In this document: positions 1-8,381 of the stretch, piece after piece
How positions within the stretch are numbered: the stretch's first letter is position 1
Layout: the number at the start of each line of letters is the position of its first letter
Assembly: GCF_900156825.1 (NCBI RefSeq)
Contig: NZ_FTOV01000004.1
Location: 62,001-126,000 of the forward strand
From: Chryseobacterium gambrini
Lineage (GTDB): Bacteria; Bacteroidota; Bacteroidia; Flavobacteriales; Weeksellaceae
Direction of reading: 5' to 3'
Length of the DNA: 64,000 bases
Made by a program: the position numbers and the translations under genes
Notes under the pieces: model-generated
Seen by the model: the letters and a program-made list of their open reading frames with translations, nothing else
Database searches by the model: none
Told to the model about the DNA's origin: nothing

Positions 1-800
1 GCGAATGGAATAATCATCTGAACAATCATTTCTGTCATATTGGTCGTATAATTCGGGTTTTCTAACGGATGCGCTGAGTTAGCTCCGAAGAATCCTCCTC
101 CGTTTGTTCCCAGATGTTTGATGGCAACAAAAGCGGCAACCGGACCTCGTGAAACATCTATTTTAGCTCCTTCCATAGTGGTAGTGTGGTCTTTTCCTTC
201 GAAAGTCATCGGACTTCCGTTGGAAGAAAGGATGAAAGCAACCACAATGCTTAAAGGCAATAAAATACGGATCACAGATTTGGTGAAGAAATCGTAAAAA
301 TTCCCCAGTTCTGTTGTCGTTTTATCTCTGAAAGCTTTGAATAGAACTGCCATTGCAGCCATTCCTGTCGCAGCAGAGACAAACTGTAAGAACATTAAAT
401 ACAACTGACTGAAATAGCTGACTCCCGTTTCTCCGGAATAGTGCTGCAAATTACAGTTGACTAAAAAAGAGATGGCGGTATTAAAGGCTAAATCCGGCGA
501 CATATCCGGGTTTGCGTCCGGATTCAAAGGAAGCCAGGACTGATTCAGCAGAATAAAAAAGGCAAGAATAAACCATACAAAATTGATGGTTAACATCGCA
601 GACATATTCTGTTTCCAGGTCATTTGACGGTTCGGATTGATGCCTGAGATTTTATAGATCAGATTTTCAGCGGGCTGAAAAATTTTGTCTAAAAAGGTTT
701 TTTTGTAGCCGTATACATTAGCAATATATTTTCCGAGAAAAATACCAATCACTAATGTAATCGTGAACATGGCAATAATGCCTAAAATTTCTGTGTTCAT
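1..800 (-). CDS. kdpA: KdpA, potassium-binding subunit of the K+ pump (partial)
   Basis: The gene starts at 800 and runs off the left edge, so only about the first 266 residues are present. The translation is hydrophobic with several membrane segments. It carries the KdpA selectivity-filter signatures: NCNLQHYSGE in the first repeat and TNGGGFFGANSAHP in the second. KdpA is the inner-membrane channel-like subunit of the high-affinity KdpFABC potassium-transporting ATPase. It lies 9 bp downstream of kdpF on the same strand, so both are on one transcript, and kdpB and kdpC presumably follow outside the window. The sigma-54-type regulator at 1484-2809 is a plausible controller. The family call is very secure; only the C-terminus is unseen. 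Confidence 0.95.
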   Translation of the reverse strand, partial: MNTEILGIIAMFTITLVIGIFLGKYIANVYGYKKTFLDKIFQPAENLIYKISGINPNRQMTWKQNMSAMLTINFVWFILAFFILLNQSWLPLNPDANPDMSPDLAFNTAISFLVNCNLQHYSGETGVSYFSQLYLMFLQFVSAATGMAAMAVLFKAFRDKTTTELGNFYDFFTKSVIRILLPLSIVVAFILSSNGSPMTFEGKDHTTTMEGAKIDVSRGPVAAFVAIKHLGTNGGGFFGANSAHPLENPNYTTNMTEMIVQMIIPF

Positions 801-809
801 TATTTTTGG

Positions 810-887
810 TTAAAATTTTTCAGGTTTTATTAATACATAGCAGATGTACACAAAGGCGATAACGGATAGGAAAAATAAACTCCACAT
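810..887 (-). CDS. kdpF: KdpF, small subunit of the K+ pump
   Basis: This 25-residue peptide starts at 887 and is one hydrophobic helix followed by the KdpF-like tail LIKPEKF. KdpF is a single-span inner-membrane peptide that stabilises the KdpABC complex. Its position directly before kdpA (9 bp gap) is the classic kdpFABC order, and the peptide before it ends only 5 bp upstream. It is far below usual gene-calling length cut-offs, so it is easily missed. Confidence comes from the combination of tail motif, length and position. Confidence 0.88.
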   Translation of the reverse strand: MWSLFFLSVIAFVYICYVLIKPEKF

Positions 888-892
888 AATTT

Positions 893-976
893 TTATATTT
901 TATCAAAAAATTCAACGGATTTGTAAGAGATCCAGAATAATAAGGCGCTGAGAAGAATTAAAACTATCAACATCAT
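893..976 (-). CDS. Tiny membrane peptide upstream of kdpF
   Basis: A 27-residue open frame starts at 976 with two consecutive ATG codons. It is a single hydrophobic helix (MMLIVLILLSALLFW) followed by a short charged tail ending FFDKI. Its start overlaps the stop of the peptide at 973-1080 (ATGA-type overlap), and its own stop lies 5 bp before the kdpF start. That spacing is the main evidence that it is translated and co-transcribed with kdpFA. I do not recognise a family. It could be an extra small subunit or regulator of the Kdp pump, or a translational-coupling leader; this is inference. Confidence 0.55.
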   Translation of the reverse strand: MMLIVLILLSALLFWISYKSVEFFDKI

Positions 977-1080
977 ACGGCAACAATTAAGGTTAATAAA
1001 GTAAATACTACGTAAGATACCATCAGCAGACTCAGTTTTGAGTGCTCCCGTTCTCTGAACGTTTTTCTTGAAATTGTCAT
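973..1080 (-). CDS. Tiny membrane peptide, first gene of the kdp transcript
   Basis: A 35-residue open frame starts at 1080. Its first 16 residues are charged (MTISRKTFREREHSK) and are followed by one hydrophobic helix (LSLLMVSYVVFTLLTLIVAV) to the end, as in a small single-span membrane protein with a cytoplasmic N-terminus. Its stop overlaps the ATG of the next peptide. It appears to be the promoter-proximal gene of the kdp operon, with a 403-bp noncoding region upstream. The function is unknown to me. Tight overlap with the following frame and the sensible topology argue for a real gene. Confidence 0.55.
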   Translation of the reverse strand: MTISRKTFREREHSKLSLLMVSYVVFTLLTLIVAV

Positions 1081-1183
1081 TTTATAAATATTTTATTCAG
1101 ACTGACAATGCCAAAAGAAGTTCCATTGTTGTTTAGATTAATTTAATTAATTGAAAATGAGTGTTTTGGTTATATTTCATCAT

Positions 1184-1239
1184 GTGCCAAAAAACAGAAA
1201 AACCTATCAAAATGATAGGCTCGTTATTAAAATGATAGG
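1184..1239 (-). promoter_or_regulatory. Candidate activator site and -24-like element for kdp
   Basis: Three copies of a 7-mer lie at 1203-1209 (CCTATCA), 1213-1219 (TGATAGG) and 1233-1239 (TGATAGG); the first two form an inverted repeat with a 3-bp centre. Downstream on the minus strand, 1184-1190 reads TTGGCAC, a perfect sigma-54 -24 half, but no matching -12 TTGC follows. The layout fits an enhancer for the NtrC-type regulator next door. Equally, read on the minus strand, the inverted repeat is followed by TTTTTC, so it could be a weak terminator of the regulator gene. Confidence 0.4.
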
Positions 1240-1483
1240 TTTTATTTTTTTAACCAATTAAGTTCTTTCTTAAAAAAAACATACTAAAACTATGTTCCTT
1301 TATATTTTGAAGGCATTTTTTAGATTAAAGCGAAGCTTCTCTTATATAATCTTAACTTCTAAACTAAAACTTAATGGTTTAATTCTTAATGTATTTAAAA
1401 TTAGTTATAATTAAATGATAATCAATTATTTATTGTTTTAAATAAAATGCTCCGGTATCTACAGCGTGGATTTTAATTAACAT

Positions 1484-2809
1484 TTATCTCAAATGATATT
1501 CTTCCAGTTTGCGGTATAAGGTAGCAATCCCGATTTCCAGCAATCTCGCTGCTTCTGCCTTGTTTCCTTTGGTGTATTGAAGCACTTTCTGAATATGCTC
1601 CTTTTCCAGAGATTTCATGCTGAAAGAATCGTTTTCAGAAGAAACTTTTTCAGAGTAACGCGGAAGACTTTCTGCATCAAGGATATGATCGTTCATTAGG
1701 ATTAAGCTTCTTTCGACAGTATTTCGCAGTTCCCGTATGTTTCCTTTCCAGTCGTTTTTTTCCAATGTTTTATAATATTCCGGAGAGATTTCAATATTGG
1801 AGATATGAAGTTTTTGAGAAAAAACATTCACGAAATTTTTAGCCAGAGCTTTCAGATCCTCTTTTCTCTCGCGAAGTGACGGAAGCCTGATTTCAAAGAT
1901 ATTCAGCCGGAAAAAAAGATCCTCACGGAAGTTTCCCTGCTTTATTTCTTCCTCCAGATCACGGTTTGTTGCGGCAATCAGTCGGAAATCCGATCTGGAA
2001 ACCTTCGTTTCTCCCATTTTGATAAACTCTTTGGTTTCCAGTACACGAAGCAGTTTTGCCTGAAGCTCAATCGGCATTTCTCCGATTTCATCCAGAAATA
2101 AAGTTCCGCCATTGGCTTCTTCCACCAGTCCTTTTTTATCTTTTACTGCTCCTGTAAAAGCTCCGGCTTTATGCCCGAAAAGTTCGCTTTCCAGAATTTC
2201 TTTGCTGAAAGCGGAACAGTTGATGGCTACAAAATTATTTTTCTTTCTGTCGCTGCCTTCATGAATGGCATTCGCAAAAACTTCCTTTCCGGTTCCTGTT
2301 TCACCCGTCAGAAGAACGGTTGCATCCGTTAACGCTACTTTTTCAGCCAGTTTTTTTGCCTGAATAATGGAAGGTGAATTTCCGATAATCGTTTCAAAAC
2401 CTTTTGAAGAAGAACTCTTCTGAATGATTTTCGACCTGTTATCTTTTGCTTTTTCCAGAGATTTATAAACCAGCGGAATAATTTTATCATTATCATCACC
2501 TTTCACCAGATAATCGTAGGCGCCGTTTTTCATTGCCTGAACTGCGTCCGTAATATTTCCGAAAGCCGTCATCAGAATAATTTCCAGATGAGGATATTTT
2601 GTTTTGATGGATTTTACTAAATCTACTCCGAAAGCATCGGGAAGCCGAACATCGCTTAGCACGACATCAAATTCATACTGTTCTAGCATCGTCATCGCAG
2701 AACGTGCGGTGGAAGCTTCTTTTACGTTAAAATTTTCTTGGGAAAGGATCATTCCTAATAATTTCAGGAGCTTGATCTCGTCATCGATGATGAGGATGTT
2801 TCCTTGCAT
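1484..2809 (-). CDS. Sigma-54-dependent response regulator (NtrC family)
   Basis: This 441-residue protein has three domains. An N-terminal receiver (about residues 4-118) has acidic pair D9/D10, phospho-acceptor D53, T81 and K103. A central AAA+ domain (about 145-375) has Walker A GETGTGKE, the sigma-54-contacting GAFTGA loop, Walker [13 protein letters not shown] and an arginine-finger region. A C-terminal Fis-type helix-turn-helix (about 398-441) ends in [10 protein letters not shown]. Such regulators are phosphorylated by a histidine kinase and remodel sigma-54 RNA polymerase. It sits directly upstream of the kdp genes on the same strand, so it probably controls potassium uptake in place of the usual KdpE; this is inference. 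No partner kinase is in the window. A perfect TAnnTTTG box lies at 2835-2842. Confidence 0.9.
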   Translation of the reverse strand: MQGNILIIDDEIKLLKLLGMILSQENFNVKEASTARSAMTMLEQYEFDVVLSDVRLPDAFGVDLVKSIKTKYPHLEIILMTAFGNITDAVQAMKNGAYDYLVKGDDNDKIIPLVYKSLEKAKDNRSKIIQKSSSSKGFETIIGNSPSIIQAKKLAEKVALTDATVLLTGETGTGKEVFANAIHEGSDRKKNNFVAINCSAFSKEILESELFGHKAGAFTGAVKDKKGLVEEANGGTLFLDEIGEMPIELQAKLLRVLETKEFIKMGETKVSRSDFRLIAATNRDLEEEIKQGNFREDLFFRLNIFEIRLPSLRERKEDLKALAKNFVNVFSQKLHISNIEISPEYYKTLEKNDWKGNIRELRNTVERSLILMNDHILDAESLPRYSEKVSSENDSFSMKSLEKEHIQKVLQYTKGNKAEAARLLEIGIATLYRKLEEYHLR

Positions 2810-2834
2810 GGTGTTGTAATTTGGAAAACTGATG

Positions 2835-2842
2835 CAAACTTA
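2835..2842 (-). promoter_or_regulatory. -7 box of the response regulator gene
   Basis: On the minus strand this reads TAAGTTTG, a perfect match to the Bacteroidota -7 consensus TAnnTTTG, 25 bp before the start codon. No convincing -33 TTTG is visible. Confidence 0.5.
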
Positions 2843-2911
2843 AATATAAAATGCGAATCTTAATCATAGATTTTAATATTTATAAAATGGAAGGATTCTT
2901 TTTTGATTGCT

Positions 2912-2919
2912 TACATTTG
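2912..2919 (+). promoter_or_regulatory. -7 box of the M16 peptidase gene
   Basis: TACATTTG matches TAnnTTTG exactly and lies 27 bp before the start at 2947. No clear -33 element is seen. Confidence 0.5.
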
Positions 2920-2946
2920 TATTCATTCTATTTTTAAGGGTGAAAA

Positions 2947-5823
2947 ATGAAGTTTATGATTGATAAAAAATTCAGGGAAGAAATTCATACAGATAAAAAT
3001 AACTACGAATATATCACGGTTTCCAATGACGAAAATGGAGTAAGAATTTACACTTTAAAAAATGGTTTAAAGGTTTTTCTTGCCCAAAATTCCGATGCTC
3101 CGAGAATCCAGACCTATATTCCTGTGAGAACCGGAAGCAATAACGATCCTTCTGATAATACAGGTTTAGCACATTATCTGGAACACATGATGTTTAAAGG
3201 AACCTCTAAATTAGGAACTCAAAACTGGGAAAAGGAAAGTGAATTATTAGATCAGATTTCAGATTTATACGAACAGCATAAAGCTGAAAATGATCCTGAA
3301 AAAAAGAAAGAAATTTACCGCAAAATAGATGAAGTTTCTCAGGAAGCCAGTCAGTATGCCATTGCGAATGAATATGACAAGGCAATTTCTTCTTTAGGCG
3401 CAAGCGGAACCAATGCGCATACATGGTTCGATGAAACGGTTTACAAAAATAATGTTCCGAACAATGAGCTTGAAAAATGGCTGAAAATAGAGAAAGAACG
3501 TTTTTCTGAACTGGCTTTAAGGCTTTTTCATACCGAACTGGAATCTGTTTATGAAGAATTCAACAGAGCACAGGATAACGATTCGCGTCTGGTGAATTAT
3601 GAACTGATGGATGCTCTTTTTCCTACGCATCCCAACGGACAGCAAACGACTTTAGGAAAGGCAGAACATCTGAAAAATCCTTCCATGAAGGCGATTCATA
3701 AATATTTTGATGAATATTATGTTCCGAACAATTATGCTATGGTTTTGGTGGGAGATCTTGATTTTGAAGAGACAATTCAGCTTGTTGACCAATATTTCGG
3801 AACCATTCCGTACAGAGAGCTTCCGAAAAAAACTCCTATTATCGAAAAACCGATTACGGAAATTATAAAACGAACGGTAAAAAGTCCCACAACGCCGAGA
3901 GTGCAGTTGGCATGGAGAACGGAAAGTTACGGCACAAAAGAAGCGATGTTGGCGGATGTGGTGGTAAATATTCTTAGCAACAGGGGAGAAGCAGGATTGC
4001 TGGATCTGAATATCAATCAGACTCAAAAATTATTGTGGGGACAGGCGTATTCAGTAGGTCTGAAACAGTACGGATATTTTTCCATCGTTGCCGTTCCGAA
4101 GGAATCGCAGACTTTGGATGAAGCCAGAGATTTGGTTCTGGAGCAGATCGAACTGGTTAAAAAAGGAGAATTTCCGGACTGGATGCTTCCTGCCATCATC
4201 AATGATTTTAAAATTCAGAGGATGAAAGCGCTGGAAACCGCAGACGGATTGGCAACAAACCTTTACGATACGTACATCAAAGGAAGAACGTGGGAACAGG
4301 AACTGAATGAAATTGATCAGTATGAAAAACTGACAAAAGAAGAGGTTATCGCCTTTGCCAATGAGTTTTTCAGAGATAATTATGTAATCGTTTATAAAGA
4401 AAAAGGGGTAAACGAAAAATTGATCCGCGTAGAAAATCCGGGAATTACTCCTGTGAAAATAAACCGTGAAGCCCAGTCTGAATTTTTACAACAGATTCTG
4501 GAAGAAAAAACAGAAGATATTCAGCCGGAATTTGTGGATTATGAAAAGGAAATTCAGAAAGATGTTGTGAAAGGCAAGACCATAAGTTTCGTTAAAAATA
4601 AATACAACGATATTGCGCAGGTTCATTTTATTTTTCCGTTCGGAAGCGATCATGACCGCGATCTTGCGATTTCGACACAGGTTCTTCAATATCTGGGAAC
4701 TGAAAAATTCTCTCCGGAAGATCTGAAAAAAGAATTCTTCAAAATCGGCGTTACCAATGATTTTAAAACCACCAACGATCAGCTGATTATTTCGCTGAAC
4801 GGTCTGGAAGAAAACATTGAAAAAGGAATAAATCTTCTGCAGCATTGGCTGTATGAAGTAAAACCGGATCAGGAAATTTACAGACAGTTTACAGAAACTA
4901 TTCTGGAAAACCGTGGTGCGATGAAGAAGGATAAAGGCAGAATTATGACGGCTCTTACAAATTATACCAAATTGGGACCTTTCTCACGGTTTACGGATGT
5001 TATTTCAAAAGAAGAGCTGGAAAGCAGCAATGTGGAAGTTTTTACAGACCGTATGAAAAAACTGTTCAGATATCCGTATCAGATATTTTTCTACGGAAGA
5101 AATTTTGAAAATTTCACTTCATACATCGGAAAATATACTGAAAATGAAAGTTTTGTCATTCCGGAACCTAAAAATTATCCGGAGCCTGAAACCGATGGAA
5201 ATGTATATTTTACAGATTACGATATGGTTCAGATGGAAATGAGTAAGGTAGGAAGAGGTCGCAATGTAAACACGGAAAATTTTGGTAAAATCAATGTTTT
5301 TAATGAATATTTCGGACGCGGTTTGTCATCCATTGTTTTTCAGGAGATTCGCGAAAGCAAAAGTTTAGCGTATTCTGCATACGTTTCTTACGCTGCCAAT
5401 TCAGAGCTGGATCATCCGGATTACATTACCACCTACATCGGAACGCAGCCGGACAAATTACAGATTGCTGTAGATACGATGACTGAACTGATGACTGAGC
5501 TTCCTGAAGTGAAGGTACAGTTTGAAAATGCAAAAAATTCTGCTTTGAAACAGATTGCTTCGCAACGGGTAACAAGAACGAATATTTTCTTCAATACGTT
5601 AAGATTAAGAAAACTGAATATTCATCACGATTTCAGGAAAGATATCTATCATCAGATTGAAAGCTTGAAATTTGAAGATCTGAAAGATTTTTACGACCAT
5701 TATATAAAATCCGTTCACTTCAACACCGCCATTATCGGGAAAAAAGAAAACCTGAACAGGGAAGCGGTTGATAAGATGGGAACCTTCAGGGAAGTGAGTT
5801 TAAAAGATATTTTCGGACATTAA
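2947..5823 (+). CDS. M16 family zinc metallopeptidase (pitrilysin/insulinase-like)
   Basis: This 958-residue protein has the inverted zinc motif HYLEH (H76, E79, H80) in the context TGLAHYLEHMMFKGT, typical of M16 peptidases. The third ligand is probably one of the glutamates E203/E204 in SVYEEF. The distance between them is about 120 residues, longer than the canonical 74-76, because of a charged, coiled-coil-like insert at about 93-150, which I associate with Bacteroidota members. The C-terminal half looks like a second, inactive M16 domain. No signal peptide is visible, so a cytoplasmic role is likely. A second ATG at codon 4 is an alternative start. It stands alone and is closed by a bidirectional terminator. 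Confidence 0.93.
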   Translation: MKFMIDKKFREEIHTDKNNYEYITVSNDENGVRIYTLKNGLKVFLAQNSDAPRIQTYIPVRTGSNNDPSDNTGLAHYLEHMMFKGTSKLGTQNWEKESELLDQISDLYEQHKAENDPEKKKEIYRKIDEVSQEASQYAIANEYDKAISSLGASGTNAHTWFDETVYKNNVPNNELEKWLKIEKERFSELALRLFHTELESVYEEFNRAQDNDSRLVNYELMDALFPTHPNGQQTTLGKAEHLKNPSMKAIHKYFDEYYVPNNYAMVLVGDLDFEETIQLVDQYFGTIPYRELPKKTPIIEKPITEIIKRTVKSPTTPRVQLAWRTESYGTKEAMLADVVVNILSNRGEAGLLDLNINQTQKLLWGQAYSVGLKQYGYFSIVAVPKESQTLDEARDLVLEQIELVKKGEFPDWMLPAIINDFKIQRMKALETADGLATNLYDTYIKGRTWEQELNEIDQYEKLTKEEVIAFANEFFRDNYVIVYKEKGVNEKLIRVENPGITPVKINREAQSEFLQQILEEKTEDIQPEFVDYEKEIQKDVVKGKTISFVKNKYNDIAQVHFIFPFGSDHDRDLAISTQVLQYLGTEKFSPEDLKKEFFKIGVTNDFKTTNDQLIISLNGLEENIEKGINLLQHWLYEVKPDQEIYRQFTETILENRGAMKKDKGRIMTALTNYTKLGPFSRFTDVISKEELESSNVEVFTDRMKKLFRYPYQIFFYGRNFENFTSYIGKYTENESFVIPEPKNYPEPETDGNVYFTDYDMVQMEMSKVGRGRNVNTENFGKINVFNEYFGRGLSSIVFQEIRESKSLAYSAYVSYAANSELDHPDYITTYIGTQPDKLQIAVDTMTELMTELPEVKVQFENAKNSALKQIASQRVTRTNIFFNTLRLRKLNIHHDFRKDIYHQIESLKFEDLKDFYDHYIKSVHFNTAIIGKKENLNREAVDKMGTFREVSLKDIFGH

Positions 5824-5824
5824 A

Positions 5825-5849
5825 AAAGAGGCTTGAAAAAAGCCTCTTT
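5825..5849. terminator. Bidirectional terminator between convergent genes
   Basis: A perfect 10-bp stem (AAAGAGGCTT / AAGCCTCTTT) with a 5-nt loop, A-rich on one side and T-rich on the other, sits between the convergent genes ending at 5823 and 5855. Confidence 0.85.
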
Positions 5850-5854
5850 CCGTT

Positions 5855-6934
5855 TCATGTCATTGCACAATCGCCGTCTCCATCCTGAAAATCCGGATCA
5901 AAATCTTTCGGCAGATTAACAAGTAAATTTTTATGGAACATATATCTTCTTTCAAAATCTTTCTGATAAATTTTCTGAAACTGCTTTGAAGAAGCGATAT
6001 TTTCATTAAGTTCAATATGATAATTCGTTAGAACCTTCACTTTATTTTTCACAATGAAATCATTGAGAAATACAACAAATCTCTTTAATTCTGTTTTTGA
6101 AAATAAATATAAAACTTTAAGCGTTCCGTCTCTTAGAAGCAGAAGCGAACAGGTTTCCAAATTGTTATTTTCATCATAAATTTTTATCCAGAAATATCTG
6201 AATTGTTTTGAATAGGCTGAAAAAAGGTAATCTTTTTCGGTATTTTCGTTTTCCAGAACCCATGGATTTTCAATAAACCAGTTGATTTCATCAGGCGTTC
6301 TGTTGCTTTTAAACGCCAACAGAAATGCTGAACTTTCCGCATCAATTTTATCTGAAATTTCAAACTTAAAATCCGGTTTTTGGGTGAAAATTTTTCTAAA
6401 CGACAATAGCGTGTTGATAAAACTATCCGCAATTTTAAAAACCGGCTGAAAAGGTTTAAAACCAGACTTTTTTGCAGGAATGATCGTTGCAAAATCTGCT
6501 TTGAAATAATATCTCTTTCCTTTTTTAGGCTGAATGTACCGGAAAAGTCCAATTTTATTATACAGACTTTCTGCTTCTTTTGTAAATTCTGTGATGGCAA
6601 TATTTCCGTCGTATTCTTCAAAGGCTGTATTTAATAAAGTCTGTGCAATTTTCTTTCCGCGAAACTCATTGCTGATGAAAAGGGTACTGAGCCATGCATA
6701 CTTAAAAGGTTTTCCATCGATGATAAAATGATCGGGAAAACACCCTAAATAACCCGCCAACTGATCGTTATGAAGGGCAAGAATCAATAAAATGTCTTCG
6801 TCACCGGCTTTCGGATTTCTGAGATGGGAAATAGCGCGATGCTTCGTGATAGGAAGGAAATCATACTTTTTATAATCGCCGGATGATATGAATTCTTCAA
6901 GTTTTTTTCGGTTTAAAGTTTTCAGATCAATCAT
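5855..6934 (-). CDS. GNAT family N-acetyltransferase
   Basis: This 359-residue protein has a GNAT fold in its N-terminal half. About residues 73-120 include the acetyl-CoA pyrophosphate-binding loop in the form RGKKIA (the Q/RxxGxG/A motif), followed by a helix and FTKEAESLYNKIGL near the end of the domain. The C-terminal half (about 180-359) is a second alpha/beta region I do not recognise, so the protein is about twice the length of a simple GNAT enzyme. The substrate is unknown. Its start overlaps the stop of the upstream deacetylase gene by 4 bp (ATGA), so the two are translationally coupled and may act on the same glycan or lipid; this is inference. Confidence 0.8.
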   Translation of the reverse strand: MIDLKTLNRKKLEEFISSGDYKKYDFLPITKHRAISHLRNPKAGDEDILLILALHNDQLAGYLGCFPDHFIIDGKPFKYAWLSTLFISNEFRGKKIAQTLLNTAFEEYDGNIAITEFTKEAESLYNKIGLFRYIQPKKGKRYYFKADFATIIPAKKSGFKPFQPVFKIADSFINTLLSFRKIFTQKPDFKFEISDKIDAESSAFLLAFKSNRTPDEINWFIENPWVLENENTEKDYLFSAYSKQFRYFWIKIYDENNNLETCSLLLLRDGTLKVLYLFSKTELKRFVVFLNDFIVKNKVKVLTNYHIELNENIASSKQFQKIYQKDFERRYMFHKNLLVNLPKDFDPDFQDGDGDCAMT

Positions 6935-7917
6935 CTTCTCGCAATTTTATTTTTGTTAAAAATCTTCTTCAATTTAAAGTAAGCCATTTCTTTTTTTAAT
7001 GTAATTTCAGCCGTTTCGCTTGTTTCAAAAGGGATTCTCTGAAAATTTTGAGGAACACTGTCGAGCTTAATTCCTGCGCTCCCAAAGCTGCAAAATAATT
7101 CGGGATTTGTAAATAACTGATCAAAAAAAGCTTTTTCTACTCCAAAATCAGTAAATGGAAAAGCAAAACTTTCATATAAAAAATCATTCTGCTTCAAATA
7201 GTCAAAAGTTCGGTTACAGGATTCAAGTTGTTGATTAATAGATAATTCGTGGTACAAAGGATGATCCCAACTGTGAGAGGATATTCCGAATCCCTTTTCC
7301 GTAAGACTTCTTAACTGATCCAAAGTCATGTAGGGCTTCTGCTGACTTAAAAATGAATTGAAATCAATTTCCAGAATTTCTGCAAGCTGGTCTAAAAGAT
7401 TTTGTTGTAAATAACTGATTTTTAAAATTTCAGAAATACTATTTTCTTCTGTTTTAAGAATGCTGAAGACTTTTGGGTTTATATCGTTTTTTTTCTCGAT
7501 TTTATCAACTAAAAGACTTGCTTTACAGCGAAACATCAGGTTTTTATTATCAACAAATTCAGGATTGATAAAGTTAACCGCATAAATTCCTTTTCTTTCC
7601 AAAACAGGCAGTACAACGTCATAAAACTCACGCAATCCGTCATCAAAGGTCAGCAAAGCAATCTTCTTTTTCGGCTTAAAACTTCCTTTGATAAAATCTT
7701 TGAATTCCTGCCAGTTGACAAACTGAAAATATTTCAGAAAATAATCTAAATCCTGCTCGAACTGCTTTACATTTTTATACTGAATGATATTTTGAAGATG
7801 AGGCAGATTTTCATCGGAAACACAATGATAAACGGGTAAAAAGTAAGACAGGGGAAATGATTTTTCAACATTTCCATTTTCAAATTCTGACAAAAAATTA
7901 ATGATTTTTCTTTTCAT
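6931..7917 (-). CDS. Polysaccharide deacetylase family protein (NodB-like)
   Basis: This 328-residue protein carries the NodB homology motifs: metal and catalytic aspartates in TFDDG (90-94) and the metal-binding histidines in HSWDH (H215 and H219), followed by P. Carbohydrate esterase family 4 enzymes remove acetyl groups from N-acetylated sugars. No signal peptide is evident; the N-terminus is charged (MKRKIINFLSEF), so it may act in the cytoplasm on a precursor. It is the first gene of a two-gene operon with the GNAT gene (4-bp overlap). A deacetylase coupled to an acetyltransferase suggests tailoring of one sugar or lipid-linked substrate, but the substrate cannot be read from the sequence. 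Confidence 0.85.
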   Translation of the reverse strand: MKRKIINFLSEFENGNVEKSFPLSYFLPVYHCVSDENLPHLQNIIQYKNVKQFEQDLDYFLKYFQFVNWQEFKDFIKGSFKPKKKIALLTFDDGLREFYDVVLPVLERKGIYAVNFINPEFVDNKNLMFRCKASLLVDKIEKKNDINPKVFSILKTEENSISEILKISYLQQNLLDQLAEILEIDFNSFLSQQKPYMTLDQLRSLTEKGFGISSHSWDHPLYHELSINQQLESCNRTFDYLKQNDFLYESFAFPFTDFGVEKAFFDQLFTNPELFCSFGSAGIKLDSVPQNFQRIPFETSETAEITLKKEMAYFKLKKIFNKNKIARR

Positions 7918-8169
7918 TGATCTGTCAAAAATAAAAAGAATCTATTTAAATCCGTTGAAAAATTTAAATAGACTCTTTTAAATATGGATTGAAAATTAAA
8001 ACTATGATCGGTTAAACCTTATAAAATGCTTTTCTATTTAACATAATATATTTTTTTTCTTAAATGTGTGAAAAATTATTGGAGAATTGTTTCTTTTGTT
8101 TAAATTTATCTTAAAATATAGCGGTATCTGAAAAGCTCATAGAGTAGGAAAAAAATTAAAACAAAAACA

Positions 8170-8301
8170 ATGAAAAATTTAAAGAAACTTTCTAGAGAAA
8201 ATCTTAAAACAGTAAAAGGAGGATTAATGATCTGTATGAACTACGATGGCGTTTGCGAAAAAGTAGGTAAATTCTGTGGAGAACCGGAATGTAAAAATTA
8301 A
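8170..8301 (+). CDS. Short double-glycine leader peptide (bacteriocin/RiPP-like)
   Basis: This 43-residue peptide begins MKNLKKLSRENLKTVKGG, a double-glycine leader with the LxxEEL/LKxxxGG pattern cleaved by C39-type transporters. The 25-residue core has four cysteines (C22, C29, C36, C41) and three glycines, so disulfides or thioether-type modification are possible. Peptides with near-identical leaders are common in Chryseobacterium and are often called bacteriocin-like. No modifying enzyme, immunity gene or exporter lies nearby; flanking genes are a deacetylase and a peptidase on the other strand. It has its own downstream terminator, so it appears to be a free-standing transcription unit. 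Function is inferred from the leader only. Confidence 0.7.
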   Translation: MKNLKKLSRENLKTVKGGLMICMNYDGVCEKVGKFCGEPECKN

Positions 8302-8342
8302 AAACCTCTTTAGACTCTTAAAGTAAGAATCATAAAGAAATA

Positions 8343-8374
8343 GAAAAGTCCTGAAATTTTTTTCAGGACTTTTC
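8343..8374. terminator. Bidirectional terminator
   Basis: A 14-bp perfect stem (GAAAAGTCCTGAAA and its complement) with a 4-nt T loop lies between the small leader peptide gene (+) and the S46 peptidase gene (-). Confidence 0.85.
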
Positions 8375-8381
8375 TTATCAT

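Noticed and set aside
1081..1183. Full sigma-54 promoter before kdp
   Set aside because: The -24 element is perfect but no TTGC lies at the -12 position; the alternative at about 1107-1115 has the GG but not the GC. Kept only as a candidate.
4486..4845. Long antisense open frames within the M16, LigA and SusC genes
   Set aside because: They overlap well-supported genes in another frame, have no family similarity or promoter, and reflect codon-composition shadows.
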